Source of the DNA: Bacteroidales bacterium
GTDB lineage: Bacteria; Bacteroidota; Bacteroidia; Bacteroidales; F082
Length of the DNA: 64,000 nt
Direction: 5' to 3'
Assembly: GCA_017538795.1 (NCBI GenBank)
Contig: JAFYIE010000030.1
Span: 1 to 64,000, forward strand
Positions 18,349-27,780 of this stretch are shown in pieces. Each line of letters begins with the position of its first letter. The stretch's first letter is position 1. The notes beneath the pieces were generated by a model. The model saw nothing but the letters and a program-made list of their open reading frames with translations. It searched no databases and was not told the origin of the DNA. The translations under genes and the position numbers were made by a program.

Positions 18349-19084
18349 TCCTTTTTCCCTAACCAGGAAGCGCATACTTGTCACTGGGGCATCCTCTGGA
18401 ATAGGCCGAACCACGGCCATCGAATGTAGTCGGCTTGGAGCCACTATGGTGTTGACAGGTCGAGATGAGACGCGTTTGCAGGAAACGATGGGAGCGTTAA
18501 TGGGTGACGGCCATTCGGCTATTGCCGCCGACCTTACGGATAGTCAATCGTTGGCACAACTTATTGAGCGTGTTGGAAATCTTGACGGTTTGGTGGTATG
18601 TGCTGGCCAAGGTGGTGTAGTGCCGTTAAAGCTGGCATCGCGCCAAAGGCTGGATCCCGTATTTGAGATTAATTATTTCGCTCCCGTCGAACTAATGCGA
18701 CTGTTATTGAAGAAAAAATGCATCAACGACGGTGCTTCCATTGTTTTCGTAGCAAGCATTGGAGGAATTGATTCCATTACTATAGGCAATGGCGTATATG
18801 GTGCTTCTAAAGCCGCCATAAACAGTGCGATGAAGTTTTATGCAATTGAATTGGCACCCAAGAAGATTCGTTCAAATAGTGTGTGTCCTGGCATGGTGAA
18901 TACTGGGATGATTAAAGGAGGTGCAGTTAGTGAAGAACAACATAAGACAGACATGGAGAAATATCCGTTGAAGCGATACGGTGAGCCGGAAGACGTGGCT
19001 TATGGTATTATTTATTTGCTTTCTGACGCATCATCATGGGTTACAGGTCATTCGCTGGTGATAGACGGTGGTGTGACGATATAA
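18341..19084 (+). CDS. SDR oxidoreductase (third in the operon)
   Basis: A 247-residue classical SDR with TGASSGIGRTTAIECSRLGA near the N-terminus, catalytic Tyr153 and Lys157 (VYGASKAAI) and a C-terminal VTGHSLVIDGG. I choose the ATG at 18341 because NPFSL followed by the Rossmann strand is the usual family start; in-frame upstream starts at 18308 (TTG) and 18332 (ATG) lie inside the KASIII gene. The probable role is ketoreduction of a carrier-bound intermediate. Confidence 0.85.
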   Translation: MNNPFSLTRKRILVTGASSGIGRTTAIECSRLGATMVLTGRDETRLQETMGALMGDGHSAIAADLTDSQSLAQLIERVGNLDGLVVCAGQGGVVPLKLASRQRLDPVFEINYFAPVELMRLLLKKKCINDGASIVFVASIGGIDSITIGNGVYGASKAAINSAMKFYAIELAPKKIRSNSVCPGMVNTGMIKGGAVSEEQHKTDMEKYPLKRYGEPEDVAYGIIYLLSDASSWVTGHSLVIDGGVTI

Positions 19085-19131
19085 CAAAAAACATTTTTTA
19101 AATCTATTTATAACAATTAAAATCAAGAAAA

Positions 19132-19350
19132 ATGACAAACGAAGAAAAAATTGCAATGCTTGAGGATATGCTTGAGCTGGATGGTGGTTCACTGAAACCC
19201 GAAATGGAACTTGAAAGCATCGAAGAATACGATTCGATGGCAAAACTGTCGCTCATTGTTATGATGGACGATGAGTTCGGTAAAAAACTCTCAGGCGAAC
19301 AGATTCGCAAGTTCAAGACCGTTCAGGATATCCTTGACTTCATGGGTTAA
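19132..19350 (+). CDS. Acyl carrier protein (second copy)
   Basis: A 72-residue ACP-like protein. The likely phosphopantetheine site is Ser35 in EEYDSMAKL, and the third helix (FKTVQDILDFM) is typical. It follows the third SDR gene after a 47-base AT-rich gap, and the MBL gene starts in its stop codon (TAATG). Having two distinct carrier proteins suggests one for the starter acid and one for the extender. Confidence 0.82.
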   Translation: MTNEEKIAMLEDMLELDGGSLKPEMELESIEEYDSMAKLSLIVMMDDEFGKKLSGEQIRKFKTVQDILDFMG

Positions 19351-19934
19351 TGCTTCAAGTTAAGCAAATTGTTAACAACATATTCACGTCAAATACATAT
19401 CTCCTGTTTGACGATGATTATGATTACTGCTGGTTGATAGACATTGGCGATTTTGAAAAAGTCGCCAATGCTATCCCATCAGGAGTTGAGGTAAGGGGTG
19501 TGTTCCTTACCCATACCCATTTCGATCACACATACGGCATTAATGTCTTACATAAGGCGTACCCTAATTGCTGTGTTTATACGGCAGAATATGGTAAAGT
19601 TGCACTTTATGACGAAAAGAAAAACTTCTCAAGATACCATGAAGCACCCTTTGTTTATGAAGGAACGGATGTGGCGGTGCTTCAAGACAACGAAAAAGTT
19701 GAAATATATCCAGGTTTGTTCATTACGGCAATTGCAACTCCAGGCCATTGTCCAAGTTGCTTGACATACGTTTTGAATGATTGGATTTTTACAGGGGATT
19801 CGTATATCCCCAATGTGAAGGTGGTTACAAAACTGCCAAATGGTGATAGGAAACAAGCGAAACAATCAAGAGATATAATACTCCAAATGGCTCTTGGTAA
19901 GAATATTTGCCCTGGGCATGGAGAGATAGTATAG
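19350..19934 (+). CDS. Metallo-beta-lactamase-fold hydrolase
   Basis: A 194-residue MBL-fold enzyme. The metal motif is H55-T-H57-F-D59-H60, with further ligands in TPGHC and a late CPGHGE. The family hydrolyses thioesters among other substrates, so in this operon a thioesterase releasing or editing a carrier-bound acyl group is the simplest idea; a glyoxalase-II-like activity is the alternative. It overlaps the ACP gene upstream by one base and lies six bases before fabD. Confidence 0.8.
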   Translation: MLQVKQIVNNIFTSNTYLLFDDDYDYCWLIDIGDFEKVANAIPSGVEVRGVFLTHTHFDHTYGINVLHKAYPNCCVYTAEYGKVALYDEKKNFSRYHEAPFVYEGTDVAVLQDNEKVEIYPGLFITAIATPGHCPSCLTYVLNDWIFTGDSYIPNVKVVTKLPNGDRKQAKQSRDIILQMALGKNICPGHGEIV

Positions 19935-19940
19935 AAAATA

Positions 19941-20813
19941 ATGGCAATAGCATACGTGTTCCCTGGTCAGGGTGCCCAGTTTGTAGGCATGGGCAAAGAC
20001 TTATACGAAATCGATCCTAAAGCAAAAGAACTTTTCGATAAAGCCAACGAAATCCTGGGCTACCGAATCACCGACATCATGTTCAACGGTACCGATGAGG
20101 ATTTGAAGCAAACCAAGGTGACCCAACCTGCCGTCTTCCTGCATTCAGTTATCTCGGCACTGTGCATGGAAGATTTTCACCCAGACATGGTGGCTGGTCA
20201 CTCCCTTGGTGAGTTCTCCGCTTTGGTTGCTGCAGGTGCCTTGACTTTTGAAGATGGTCTTAAACTAGTTTATGCCCGTGCAATGGCCATGCAGAAGGCT
20301 TGTGAGGCAGCACCTTCCACTATGGCCGCCATTATCAACCTGCCTGATGAGACCATCGAGAAGGTGTGTGCCGAGTTGAATAAGGATGGCCAAGTGGTAG
20401 TCTCGGCCAACTACAACAGCCCTGGTCAGGTGGTTATCTCAGGCAATGTGGAAGCCATCAAAGAGGCTTGCGCCAAGCTGAAAGAAGCTGGTGCCAAGCG
20501 TGCCTTGCCGTTGGCCGTGGGTGGCGCATTCCATTCACCGCTGATGGAGCCCGCCCGCATCGAGTTGGCTGCCGCCATCGAAAAAGCCCCCGTGAGCAAA
20601 CCCATCTGCCCCGTGTATCAGAATGTGGATGCCCTGCCGCATACCGACCCTGTGGAAATCAAGGACAACCTGCTGAAGCAGTTGACAGCTCCCGTCCGCT
20701 GGACGCAAAGTGTCATCAATATGATTAACGACGGCATGACTGAGTTTGTGGAGTGTGGCCCAGGTCAGGTGCTGACGGGATTGATTGGAAGGATTCAGAA
20801 GAGTTTGGAATAA
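19941..20813 (+). CDS. fabD: Malonyl-CoA:ACP transacylase
   Basis: A 290-residue FabD. The catalytic serine is Ser88 in GHSLGEFSALVAAG and the catalytic histidine is His198 in GGAFHSPLM; the N-terminal VFPGQGAQFVGMG is also diagnostic. It loads malonyl groups on an acyl carrier protein. Its location in the KAS/ACP operon, away from other fab genes, suggests a dedicated copy for the sugar acyl group, though it could be the only genomic copy. GC is higher than in the SDR genes before it. Confidence 0.92.
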   Translation: MAIAYVFPGQGAQFVGMGKDLYEIDPKAKELFDKANEILGYRITDIMFNGTDEDLKQTKVTQPAVFLHSVISALCMEDFHPDMVAGHSLGEFSALVAAGALTFEDGLKLVYARAMAMQKACEAAPSTMAAIINLPDETIEKVCAELNKDGQVVVSANYNSPGQVVISGNVEAIKEACAKLKEAGAKRALPLAVGGAFHSPLMEPARIELAAAIEKAPVSKPICPVYQNVDALPHTDPVEIKDNLLKQLTAPVRWTQSVINMINDGMTEFVECGPGQVLTGLIGRIQKSLE

Positions 20814-20824
20814 CGTTCTTTTTT

Positions 20825-21874
20825 ATGAGAGAATTCGGTTCAGACTTCCATTATATTAACGACTTTCAGTGCATAGGTAATACTTTGCACGACTTTTACC
20901 AGAAAGCTAACTATTATGCTGACGGTCGGCAAGCATTGATACACCTGTATCATTCGCAAGGCTGGCAGCGGCTATGGATGCCTGAGTATTTCTGCTACGA
21001 TGTGATTGCATCGCTGAATGAGGCGGGGCTGAACTTGATGTTTTATCAAGACTGGCCAGATGACCGTGGTGACAGCGAAACATTGGAGAACATCCAGCGC
21101 AAAGGACGTTTTCTGCCAACGGATGCCATATTGCGGGTGAACTATTATGGAACTCGCAAATTCCGAAACACTGAAAAGTTATCTGTAGCAGCATTGGTGG
21201 AAGATCATACCCATGACCTGATAGGTGATTGGCCTATACACAGTACAGCAGACTGGTGCATTGCCTCGTTACGGAAAACCCTGCCTATTCCTGAAGGGGG
21301 AGTGCTGTGGTCGCCAATGAGACTGAAATTGCCTGCGGCACCAGAGGTGTCAGAAGAAAACGAGCAGATTGCCACTATCCGATGGGAGGCAATGAAACTC
21401 AAAGCCCGCTATCTGGCAGGGGAAGCGGTTGAGAAAGCCGAGTTCCGCAAAGGATATGTTGACACAGAGGAATACTTCGATCACGCATCGGTGAGTGCAT
21501 TGGACAAGAAGAGCCAAGATTATTTGAAGACTTTTGATATACGTAGTTGGTATAATAAGAAGCGTGAGAATTGGGAATTGTTAAAGGACATCAAAAAAGA
21601 AGGTGTAAAGGTGATAGTCCCTGAAATTATGGGCTGTTATCCGTTCTCGTTGGTGCTGCTGTTTGACAACTCTGATGAGCGTGATCGAGTTAGAAAAGCA
21701 TTGATAGAACATCAAATCTACCCAGCCGTTCTATGGAACGTACCTGACACAGCAAGCGATGAAGTAAAGAGTTTTTCCAAACGAATGCTCTCCATCCACT
21801 GCGATGCCCGATATTCGACTGACGACATAATACAGATGAAGAGATTGATGGAATCAATCCTCATTAACCTTTAA
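20825..21874 (+). CDS. PLP fold-type I aminotransferase-like protein
   Basis: A 349-residue protein with the layout of a fold-type I PLP enzyme. An aspartate in ALVEDHTHDLIG could bind the pyridine nitrogen and a lysine in IASLRKTLPIPEGG is the probable Schiff-base residue. The start is the ATG at 20825, since the longer frame back to 20753 lies inside fabD. It is not a typical DegT sugar aminotransferase. It may aminate or otherwise process the precursor acid, or act on a sugar. The family assignment is by pattern only. Confidence 0.65.
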   Translation: MREFGSDFHYINDFQCIGNTLHDFYQKANYYADGRQALIHLYHSQGWQRLWMPEYFCYDVIASLNEAGLNLMFYQDWPDDRGDSETLENIQRKGRFLPTDAILRVNYYGTRKFRNTEKLSVAALVEDHTHDLIGDWPIHSTADWCIASLRKTLPIPEGGVLWSPMRLKLPAAPEVSEENEQIATIRWEAMKLKARYLAGEAVEKAEFRKGYVDTEEYFDHASVSALDKKSQDYLKTFDIRSWYNKKRENWELLKDIKKEGVKVIVPEIMGCYPFSLVLLFDNSDERDRVRKALIEHQIYPAVLWNVPDTASDEVKSFSKRMLSIHCDARYSTDDIIQMKRLMESILINL

Positions 21875-21952
21875 CCCTTCTGCCTCTCTGAGGCTTTGAA
21901 CACCTCTGAAATAAATCAGATATAGTGAAAAACCTTTAACCTTTACAAGATT

Positions 21953-22984
21953 GTGATAAAATTATTTGACTTAAACCATTCTGCGGAGTGGGATGAAACA
22001 GTGAAGACATTCACTGATTATGATATTTACTACCTTAGTGGCTATGTGAAGGCTTTCCATATCCACGGTGATGGTGACCCCTACCTGTTGTATTACGAAG
22101 ACAACGGGTTGAGGGCTATCTATGTTTATATGCGTCGTCCGACAGCCATTGAGGGTATATATGATTCTGTTACGCCTTACGGCTATGGCGGTGTGCTGTT
22201 CGAGGGTGATGCGTCCGAAATTAACACACAAGCCTTTTGGAAAGCCTATTTGGCCGAAATGGAAAAGGAACATATAGTGGACAACTTTGTGCGATATCAT
22301 CCTGTGCTGAAGAATGCCGAGCCGATGAAACCAATTAGTAACGTGATAGACCTCGGCAAGACCATTGCCATGGACTTGACTTCGCCCGAACTGATTTGGG
22401 AGAACATCCACAGCAAGAATCGCAACATGATCCGCAAGGCCGAAAAGAACGGTATTGTGATAGAGCACGGTCAAGGCATGGATTTGTTCGATAAGTTCAT
22501 CGATATTTACAACGCCACTATGGATAAAGACCATGCCGAGGTGTATTATTACTTCAAACGCCCGTTCTACGAGTCCATCCACAACGACCTGCGTGACAAT
22601 TACGAGTTGTTCTACGCCAAGTTGGAGGATAAAACCATAGCCATGTCCATTATGATTTACGCCAATGGTCGCTTGAACTACCACCTAAGCGGTTCTGATA
22701 TTGAATACCGCAACTTGGCACCATCCAACTTGTTGCTTTACAAAGCAGCCTTATGGGGCTGTGAAAAGGGTATGAAAACGTTCCATCTAGGTGGTGGTGT
22801 CGGCAGTGGCGAAGACAACCTCTATAAGTTCAAAGCAGCTTTCAATAAGGTTTCGGACTACCAGTTCTCGATAGGGAAGCAGGTGTTTGACCAAGAGATA
22901 TACGATAAGTTGGTTAAGATTCGTAGAGAGTCCGATCCAGGCTTTGACGAAAGTTCTCATTATTTTCCGTTGTATCGTGCTTGA
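21953..22984 (+). CDS. FemAB/GNAT-like acyl or aminoacyl transferase
   Basis: A 343-residue protein of the FemAB/BioF2-like GNAT group. Two GNAT-like halves can be seen, the second around residues 155-300 with FHLGGGVGSGEDNLYKFK near its end. Such enzymes transfer an aminoacyl or acyl group to an amine. As the last gene of the acyl-assembly operon it is the best candidate for attaching the finished group to a sugar amine. The start is a GTG at 21953; no ATG fits the N-terminus. A short low-complexity gap (21875-21952) precedes it. Confidence 0.7.
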   Translation: MIKLFDLNHSAEWDETVKTFTDYDIYYLSGYVKAFHIHGDGDPYLLYYEDNGLRAIYVYMRRPTAIEGIYDSVTPYGYGGVLFEGDASEINTQAFWKAYLAEMEKEHIVDNFVRYHPVLKNAEPMKPISNVIDLGKTIAMDLTSPELIWENIHSKNRNMIRKAEKNGIVIEHGQGMDLFDKFIDIYNATMDKDHAEVYYYFKRPFYESIHNDLRDNYELFYAKLEDKTIAMSIMIYANGRLNYHLSGSDIEYRNLAPSNLLLYKAALWGCEKGMKTFHLGGGVGSGEDNLYKFKAAFNKVSDYQFSIGKQVFDQEIYDKLVKIRRESDPGFDESSHYFPLYRA

Positions 22985-23046
22985 CAAACCAACTTATGAA
23001 AAATAATACACAGTAAAGTATGATAATTATTAATTCAGATAAATAT

Positions 23047-24306
23047 ATGGAAAAAAGAAGAAAAGACAGAATCCTTCTTTGCCTTTGCCACCTTTCGGGC
23101 AATGAGCAGAAATTTGTTCAGGAAGCTTTTGATACCAACTGGGTTGTGCCGTTGGGTCCAAATGTGAATGGTTTTGAAAAAGACCTCGAAGAGTTCGTGG
23201 GTCAAAACAAGCGTGTGGTGGCTCTCTCTGCAGGAACCGCAGCCGTACACTTGGCGTTGATTAACTGTGGCGTGAAGGCTGGCGATGAGGTGTGCGTGCA
23301 GAGCTTCACCTTCTGTGCTTCCTCACACCCAATCACATACCTTGGTGCTACTCCTGTTTTTATTGATAGCGAACGCGACACATGGAATATGGATCCCGAC
23401 TTGTTGGAAGAGGCAATCAAGGATAGAATTGCAAAGACTGGCAAGAAGCCGAAAGCAATCGTTCCAGTTGCCTTGTATGGTATGCCATACAAGATGGATC
23501 GCATCATGGAGATTGCCAACCGCTATGACATCCCTTTGATTGAGGATGCCGCTGAAGGTTTCGGTTCAAAGTACAAAGGTCAGGTTTTAGGTACGTTTGG
23601 TAAATACGGTGTGTTGAGTTTCAATGGTAACAAGATGATTACCACCAGTGGTGGTGGCGCTTTGGTGACGGCCAATGATGATGAGTGGCGCGAAATTATG
23701 ATGTACGCTACGCAGTATCGTGAAAGTTACCCTTATTACCAGCACGAAAAGATTGGTTTCAACTACCGCATGAGTAATATTTGTGCAGGTATTGGTCGTG
23801 GTCAAATGACCATCGTCAATGAACATATTGCTCATCACAAACATGTACAGAAACTCTATGAAGAGTTGCTGAAAGACGTTCCTGGCATCAAGGTACACTC
23901 CCAGCCAACAACAGGAGAGTACGACTCTAACTACTGGCTTTGTACCATGACCATTGACCCATCCGTAAAAGTGAAAGGTCAGGAGAATGCTTACAAGCAG
24001 GTCATTACTGGAGCTGTAGGAGGTGCCGCTGGCGTTATCCACGCAGCATCTTCTGCAGTTACCGATTGTCAGCCTAATGACAATGTTGAAGCCATGCGTA
24101 TCGGTTTAGATGCACTTAATATTGAATCCCGCCCTTTGTGGAAGCCTATGCACAAACAGCCGGTCTATAAAGAATGCCCTGCTTATCTGAATGGTGTTTC
24201 AGAAGAGTTGTTCAAGGTTGGTATGTGTTTGCCGGCAGGCCCGTATGTAACAGATGATGATGTCAAATTCATCGTTGATGCTATCAAAGAATTAATAATC
24301 AAATAA
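23047..24306 (+). CDS. legC: LegC-like DegT-family aminotransferase (first copy)
   Basis: A 419-residue PLP-dependent aminotransferase. The PLP lysine sits in LSFNGNKMITTSGGGAL, a sequence typical of LegC and related enzymes that aminate C4 of a UDP-4-keto-6-deoxyhexose. The ATG at 23047 matches the N-terminus of the paralogue at 44462; an ATG at 23020 would add nine residues. It opens a gene order LegC, NeuD, NeuB, NeuC, NeuA, PtmE that fits CMP-legionaminic acid synthesis. Confidence 0.85.
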   Translation: MEKRRKDRILLCLCHLSGNEQKFVQEAFDTNWVVPLGPNVNGFEKDLEEFVGQNKRVVALSAGTAAVHLALINCGVKAGDEVCVQSFTFCASSHPITYLGATPVFIDSERDTWNMDPDLLEEAIKDRIAKTGKKPKAIVPVALYGMPYKMDRIMEIANRYDIPLIEDAAEGFGSKYKGQVLGTFGKYGVLSFNGNKMITTSGGGALVTANDDEWREIMMYATQYRESYPYYQHEKIGFNYRMSNICAGIGRGQMTIVNEHIAHHKHVQKLYEELLKDVPGIKVHSQPTTGEYDSNYWLCTMTIDPSVKVKGQENAYKQVITGAVGGAAGVIHAASSAVTDCQPNDNVEAMRIGLDALNIESRPLWKPMHKQPVYKECPAYLNGVSEELFKVGMCLPAGPYVTDDDVKFIVDAIKELIIK

Positions 24307-24314
24307 CTGAAGAA

Positions 24315-24959
24315 ATGGAGAAAATAGTTATTGCCGGCGGTGGTGGATTTGTAAAATGCATCATCAATTACATTGAAAACAATCCTGAGTTTGAGATTGT
24401 CGGTTATACCGATCTTGAAGACCATGGTGAAATTCTTGGCTACAAATATCTTGGTACAGATGATGTATTGCCAGCACTTAAGGAACAAGGCGTTGAGAAT
24501 GCTGTGGTTGGTGTAGGTCTTCGCTTAAATGACGCTTCGCTTAAGATGAAAATCACAAATAAGCTTAAAGAGATGGGATTCAAACTACCAGCTTTGTATG
24601 GTAGGAATGTTGTGGTTCATCGAGGTGCTGTTATTGAAGAAGGCGTTGTCTTGCGTGACGGCTGCATCGTCCAAGCAGGAACAACAATAAAGGCTCACTC
24701 AATGATTGGTGACAATTGTTTTATCGGGCATGATTCGATTATTAAAGAATACACACATATAGTAGCAGGTTCGAATGTGGGACGCGATTGCCAGATTGGA
24801 CCTTGTACGATGGTTGCCAATAATGTCACGGTAATGAATGGTGTGACTATAGGTGCCAATGTGCTAATAGGAACAAAAAGTTTGGTAAAACATGACTGTA
24901 TTGAACCTGGAGTTTATTTCGGAACACCTTGTAAATTCGTTAAAAGTAATGAAAAATAG
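24315..24959 (+). CDS. NeuD-family sugar acetyltransferase (LegH-like role)
   Basis: A 214-residue NeuD/PglD-type acyltransferase: an N-terminal VIAGGGGFVKCIINYI nucleotide-sugar domain and a hexapeptide beta-helix from about residue 95. In the legionaminic pathway an acetyltransferase is needed for the 4-amino group made by LegC, and this gene sits right behind legC. It overlaps the synthase gene by 11 bases. Confidence 0.85.
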   Translation: MEKIVIAGGGGFVKCIINYIENNPEFEIVGYTDLEDHGEILGYKYLGTDDVLPALKEQGVENAVVGVGLRLNDASLKMKITNKLKEMGFKLPALYGRNVVVHRGAVIEEGVVLRDGCIVQAGTTIKAHSMIGDNCFIGHDSIIKEYTHIVAGSNVGRDCQIGPCTMVANNVTVMNGVTIGANVLIGTKSLVKHDCIEPGVYFGTPCKFVKSNEK

Positions 24960-25965
24960 ACATGTTTACATTATTGCAGAGGTAGGTCCAAACCATAATG
25001 GTAGTTTGGAACGAGCCCTCGAAATGATTGACAAAATTGCCGCTACTGGCGTTGATTGCGTCAAATTTCAAATGACAGACCCTTATATGCTTTATAGTGA
25101 TGACTCGTTTAAAGCAAACTATCAGAAGCAAAACGACAAAGCAAAAGGCGCAAGGGAAATGTCGCTTAGCTATCAGTTGAAGAGAGAAGACCATATTGCC
25201 CTTTACAATCGCTGTAAGGAACGTGGTGTTGACTACGAATGTACGGCCTTTGATATGGAAAGCCTTCTCTTCCTCGACCAACATTTCGATATGAAGCATT
25301 ACAAGATTGCTTCAGGCGAAATCTTCTCGATGGATATGATAGATTATATGTCGGAGCAGCATAAGCATATCATTCTCTCAACGGGTATGGCCACATACGA
25401 TGAGATTGAATTGGCGGTAAATCTTCTGAACAGAAACTTTAAGAAGGATATCACTATTCTTCACTGCATCTCCAATTATCCCGCAAAGTATGAGGAAGTG
25501 AATCTGCTCAATATGCTGGAGATTAAGAAACGTTTTGGCTATGAGGTGGGCTTCTCTGACCACACCATAGGAAACGAATGTGCCATCGCTGCAGTTGCAA
25601 TGGGTGCGAGTATCATTGAAAAACATGTAACGTTGGATAAGTCGCTTCCAGGTCCCGACCACAAGGCTTCCATTGATATTGCTGAGCTGGCTTCGCTGGT
25701 TAGTTCCATTCGTCATATCGAACAAGCCATTGGTGTGCCTGAACGTGAATTTAGTGAAGCACAACGTGAGATTTCCAGAGTGGCTCGTAAGAGTATTATC
25801 AGCAAACACTCCATCAAGAAAGGTGATGTCATAACTAAAGATGATATCTGCTTCAAGCGTCCTGGAACTGGATTCTTACCCATCGAAACTGACAAGGTGA
25901 TTGGAAAGACAGCGCTTTGTGATATAGAAGCCGACCGAGTAATCAAAGCAGAGTTTATAGGATGA
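24949..25965 (+). CDS. legI: N-acetylneuraminate/legionaminate synthase
   Basis: A 338-residue NeuB-family synthase that condenses an N-acylated mannosamine-type sugar with phosphoenolpyruvate. AEVGPNHNGSLERALEMID starts the TIM barrel, GFSDHTIGNECAIAA is the conserved mid-block, and a C-terminal SAF (antifreeze-like) domain begins near 282 (KKGDVITKDDICFKRPGTG). I choose the ATG at 24949; an upstream start at 24892 lies within the NeuD gene. The legionaminate rather than sialate role rests on the neighbouring LegC and PtmE genes. Confidence 0.9.
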   Translation: MKNRHVYIIAEVGPNHNGSLERALEMIDKIAATGVDCVKFQMTDPYMLYSDDSFKANYQKQNDKAKGAREMSLSYQLKREDHIALYNRCKERGVDYECTAFDMESLLFLDQHFDMKHYKIASGEIFSMDMIDYMSEQHKHIILSTGMATYDEIELAVNLLNRNFKKDITILHCISNYPAKYEEVNLLNMLEIKKRFGYEVGFSDHTIGNECAIAAVAMGASIIEKHVTLDKSLPGPDHKASIDIAELASLVSSIRHIEQAIGVPEREFSEAQREISRVARKSIISKHSIKKGDVITKDDICFKRPGTGFLPIETDKVIGKTALCDIEADRVIKAEFIG

Positions 25966-27077
25966 TCAAAATAGGATTTGTAACAGGCGCACGGTCGGAG
26001 TATGGTGTGATGAAACGGGTTATCCGTGACATTGCAGCTGACGACCGTTTTGAAGTTAGCATCGTGACGACAGGAATGCACTACCAGCATAAGTATGGCG
26101 ACACCATCAATGAAATACGTCGCGATGCATTGGCTCCCATTATTGATGCACCGTGCTATGTTGAAGAAGAACGTGACAAGGAACAGGACTTTGTGTTGCT
26201 GATAGACACATTGTATAAGACTTTTCAGGCACATCCTTTTGATGTGGTTTACATCATTGGTGACCGCCTGGAAGCATACGGTGCGGCTTTGGCTGCCCAT
26301 TTCTTGAAGATACCAGTGGCTCATTTTGCTGGTGGTCAATTAACGAATGGTGCTGTTGACAATATCTACAGGTATAATATATCGAATATTGCCACTGTCC
26401 ATTTTGTGACCAACACCTTTGCCAAACAACGCCTGTTGCAATGTCCGATTATTGATGGTAATAATGTATTCCACGTGGGCTCTTCAGCTATCGATTCCAT
26501 CAAGGAATACTTAAAGCAACCTAAAGAAGCCAGTGAGATTGATGAGCGATTAAGTCGTGGCAACTATGCTTTAATGACTTTCCATTCAGAGACTAAAGGG
26601 GTATTGGCGAAGAATACGATTCCCGAGGTGATGGATACTTCAATTGCCACCATATTGGGCAGGGGAGTCAAATTGCTAATTACTTATCCTAATAATGATG
26701 ACGGTAGCGAAGCCATAATCAAGATAATTGAAAAGTGGCAGGATAAAACCAATGTTGTGGTGAGGAAAAATTTGGGGTCAGAGTATTATTACACTGCTGT
26801 TGACAATGCATTGTTTGTAATAGGTAATTCCAGTAGTGGAATCATTGAAATACCCTATTTCCAGAAATTTACTGTCAATATAGGTGAACGTCAGGCCGGT
26901 CGAAACGCACCTGCTTCGGTTATCAGTTTGCCTGATGATTGCAAACAAGTCGAGAAGGCACTGAATAAGTTGCTTGACAATCCTATTTGTACTTTGCCGC
27001 AGGAATACATTTATGGGAAAGGTGACAGTGTTGCGAGAATACATCAGATACTAATTGATAAATTCCAGAATAGATGA
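25962..27077 (+). CDS. legG: Hydrolysing nucleotide-sugar 2-epimerase (NeuC/LegG)
   Basis: A 371-residue GT-B-fold 2-epimerase. The N-terminal FVTGARSEYGVMKRVI and the FVIGNSSSGIIE block near 285-297 are characteristic of NeuC and LegG, which release a 2-epimerised sugar from UDP or GDP. It overlaps the synthase upstream and the cytidylyltransferase downstream by four bases each. The substrate is inferred to be the GDP-linked legionaminate precursor. Confidence 0.9.
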   Translation: MIKIGFVTGARSEYGVMKRVIRDIAADDRFEVSIVTTGMHYQHKYGDTINEIRRDALAPIIDAPCYVEEERDKEQDFVLLIDTLYKTFQAHPFDVVYIIGDRLEAYGAALAAHFLKIPVAHFAGGQLTNGAVDNIYRYNISNIATVHFVTNTFAKQRLLQCPIIDGNNVFHVGSSAIDSIKEYLKQPKEASEIDERLSRGNYALMTFHSETKGVLAKNTIPEVMDTSIATILGRGVKLLITYPNNDDGSEAIIKIIEKWQDKTNVVVRKNLGSEYYYTAVDNALFVIGNSSSGIIEIPYFQKFTVNIGERQAGRNAPASVISLPDDCKQVEKALNKLLDNPICTLPQEYIYGKGDSVARIHQILIDKFQNR

Positions 27078-27775
27078 AAAAGATTCTATTTGTAATACCA
27101 GCCCGTGGTGGTAGCAAAGGCATTCCGGGCAAGAATATCAAGCCGATGGGAGGCATCCCACTGATTTGCCGTTCCATCGACATAGCCCGAAAGTTTGTGG
27201 ACGACAAAGACATTTGTGTGACCACCGACAGCGATGAGATTATTAACGTTGTGCGCCAACATGGAATGGAAGTGCCGTTTAAGCGACCTGATTATCTGGC
27301 CACTGATACGGCATCTTCATACGACGTGCTTATCCATGCGGTAGATTTCTATAAAGGAAATGGGATTGACTACGATTGGATGGTGTTGCTGCAACCCACC
27401 ACGCCTTTTCGCAAGGAAGAGGATATTCAGAAGATGATTGATATGATGTCGGATGATTTGGATATGGTTGTATCGGTAAAGCAAGCAGAAACAAATCCAT
27501 ATTACAACTGTTATGCGGTGAACGAGCAGGGCTATTTGCAGAAGTTCATCAAAACCCCAGGTGCCGGATATGGCCGTCAGGCTGTAAGACCTGTCATATA
27601 TGAGAAAAACGGTTCGGTTTATGTAATCAAAATAGACTCGTTGAGGAAACAAAAAATCAATGAATTTGAGAAGGTCAAATATTATGAGATGGACAAGGTT
27701 TATTCCATTGACTTGGATGAACCATTGGATTGGATTTTTGCGGAAGCAGTGTTAAACAACCATTTAGTAGAATAA
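27074..27775 (+). CDS. legF: CMP-legionaminate/acylneuraminate cytidylyltransferase
   Basis: A 233-residue NeuA-family enzyme that couples a nonulosonic acid to CMP. The nucleotide motif IPARGGSKGIPGKNIKPMGG is at residues 8-27. Length is that of the short, esterase-free type used in legionaminic acid pathways. Followed after five bases by ptmE. Confidence 0.9.
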   Translation: MKKILFVIPARGGSKGIPGKNIKPMGGIPLICRSIDIARKFVDDKDICVTTDSDEIINVVRQHGMEVPFKRPDYLATDTASSYDVLIHAVDFYKGNGIDYDWMVLLQPTTPFRKEEDIQKMIDMMSDDLDMVVSVKQAETNPYYNCYAVNEQGYLQKFIKTPGAGYGRQAVRPVIYEKNGSVYVIKIDSLRKQKINEFEKVKYYEMDKVYSIDLDEPLDWIFAEAVLNNHLVE

Positions 27776-27780
27776 GCGAT

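Noticed and set aside
21971-22684. A 237-codon reverse-strand frame opposite the FemAB-like gene.
   Set aside because: The forward gene has a coherent GNAT-like layout; the reverse product has no recognisable domain.
24949-27775. A sialic acid (Neu5Ac) gene set.
   Set aside because: The neighbouring LegC-type aminotransferase and the CBS-nucleotidyltransferase PtmE belong to legionaminic acid synthesis, and nothing specific to sialate is seen; the choice stays an inference.
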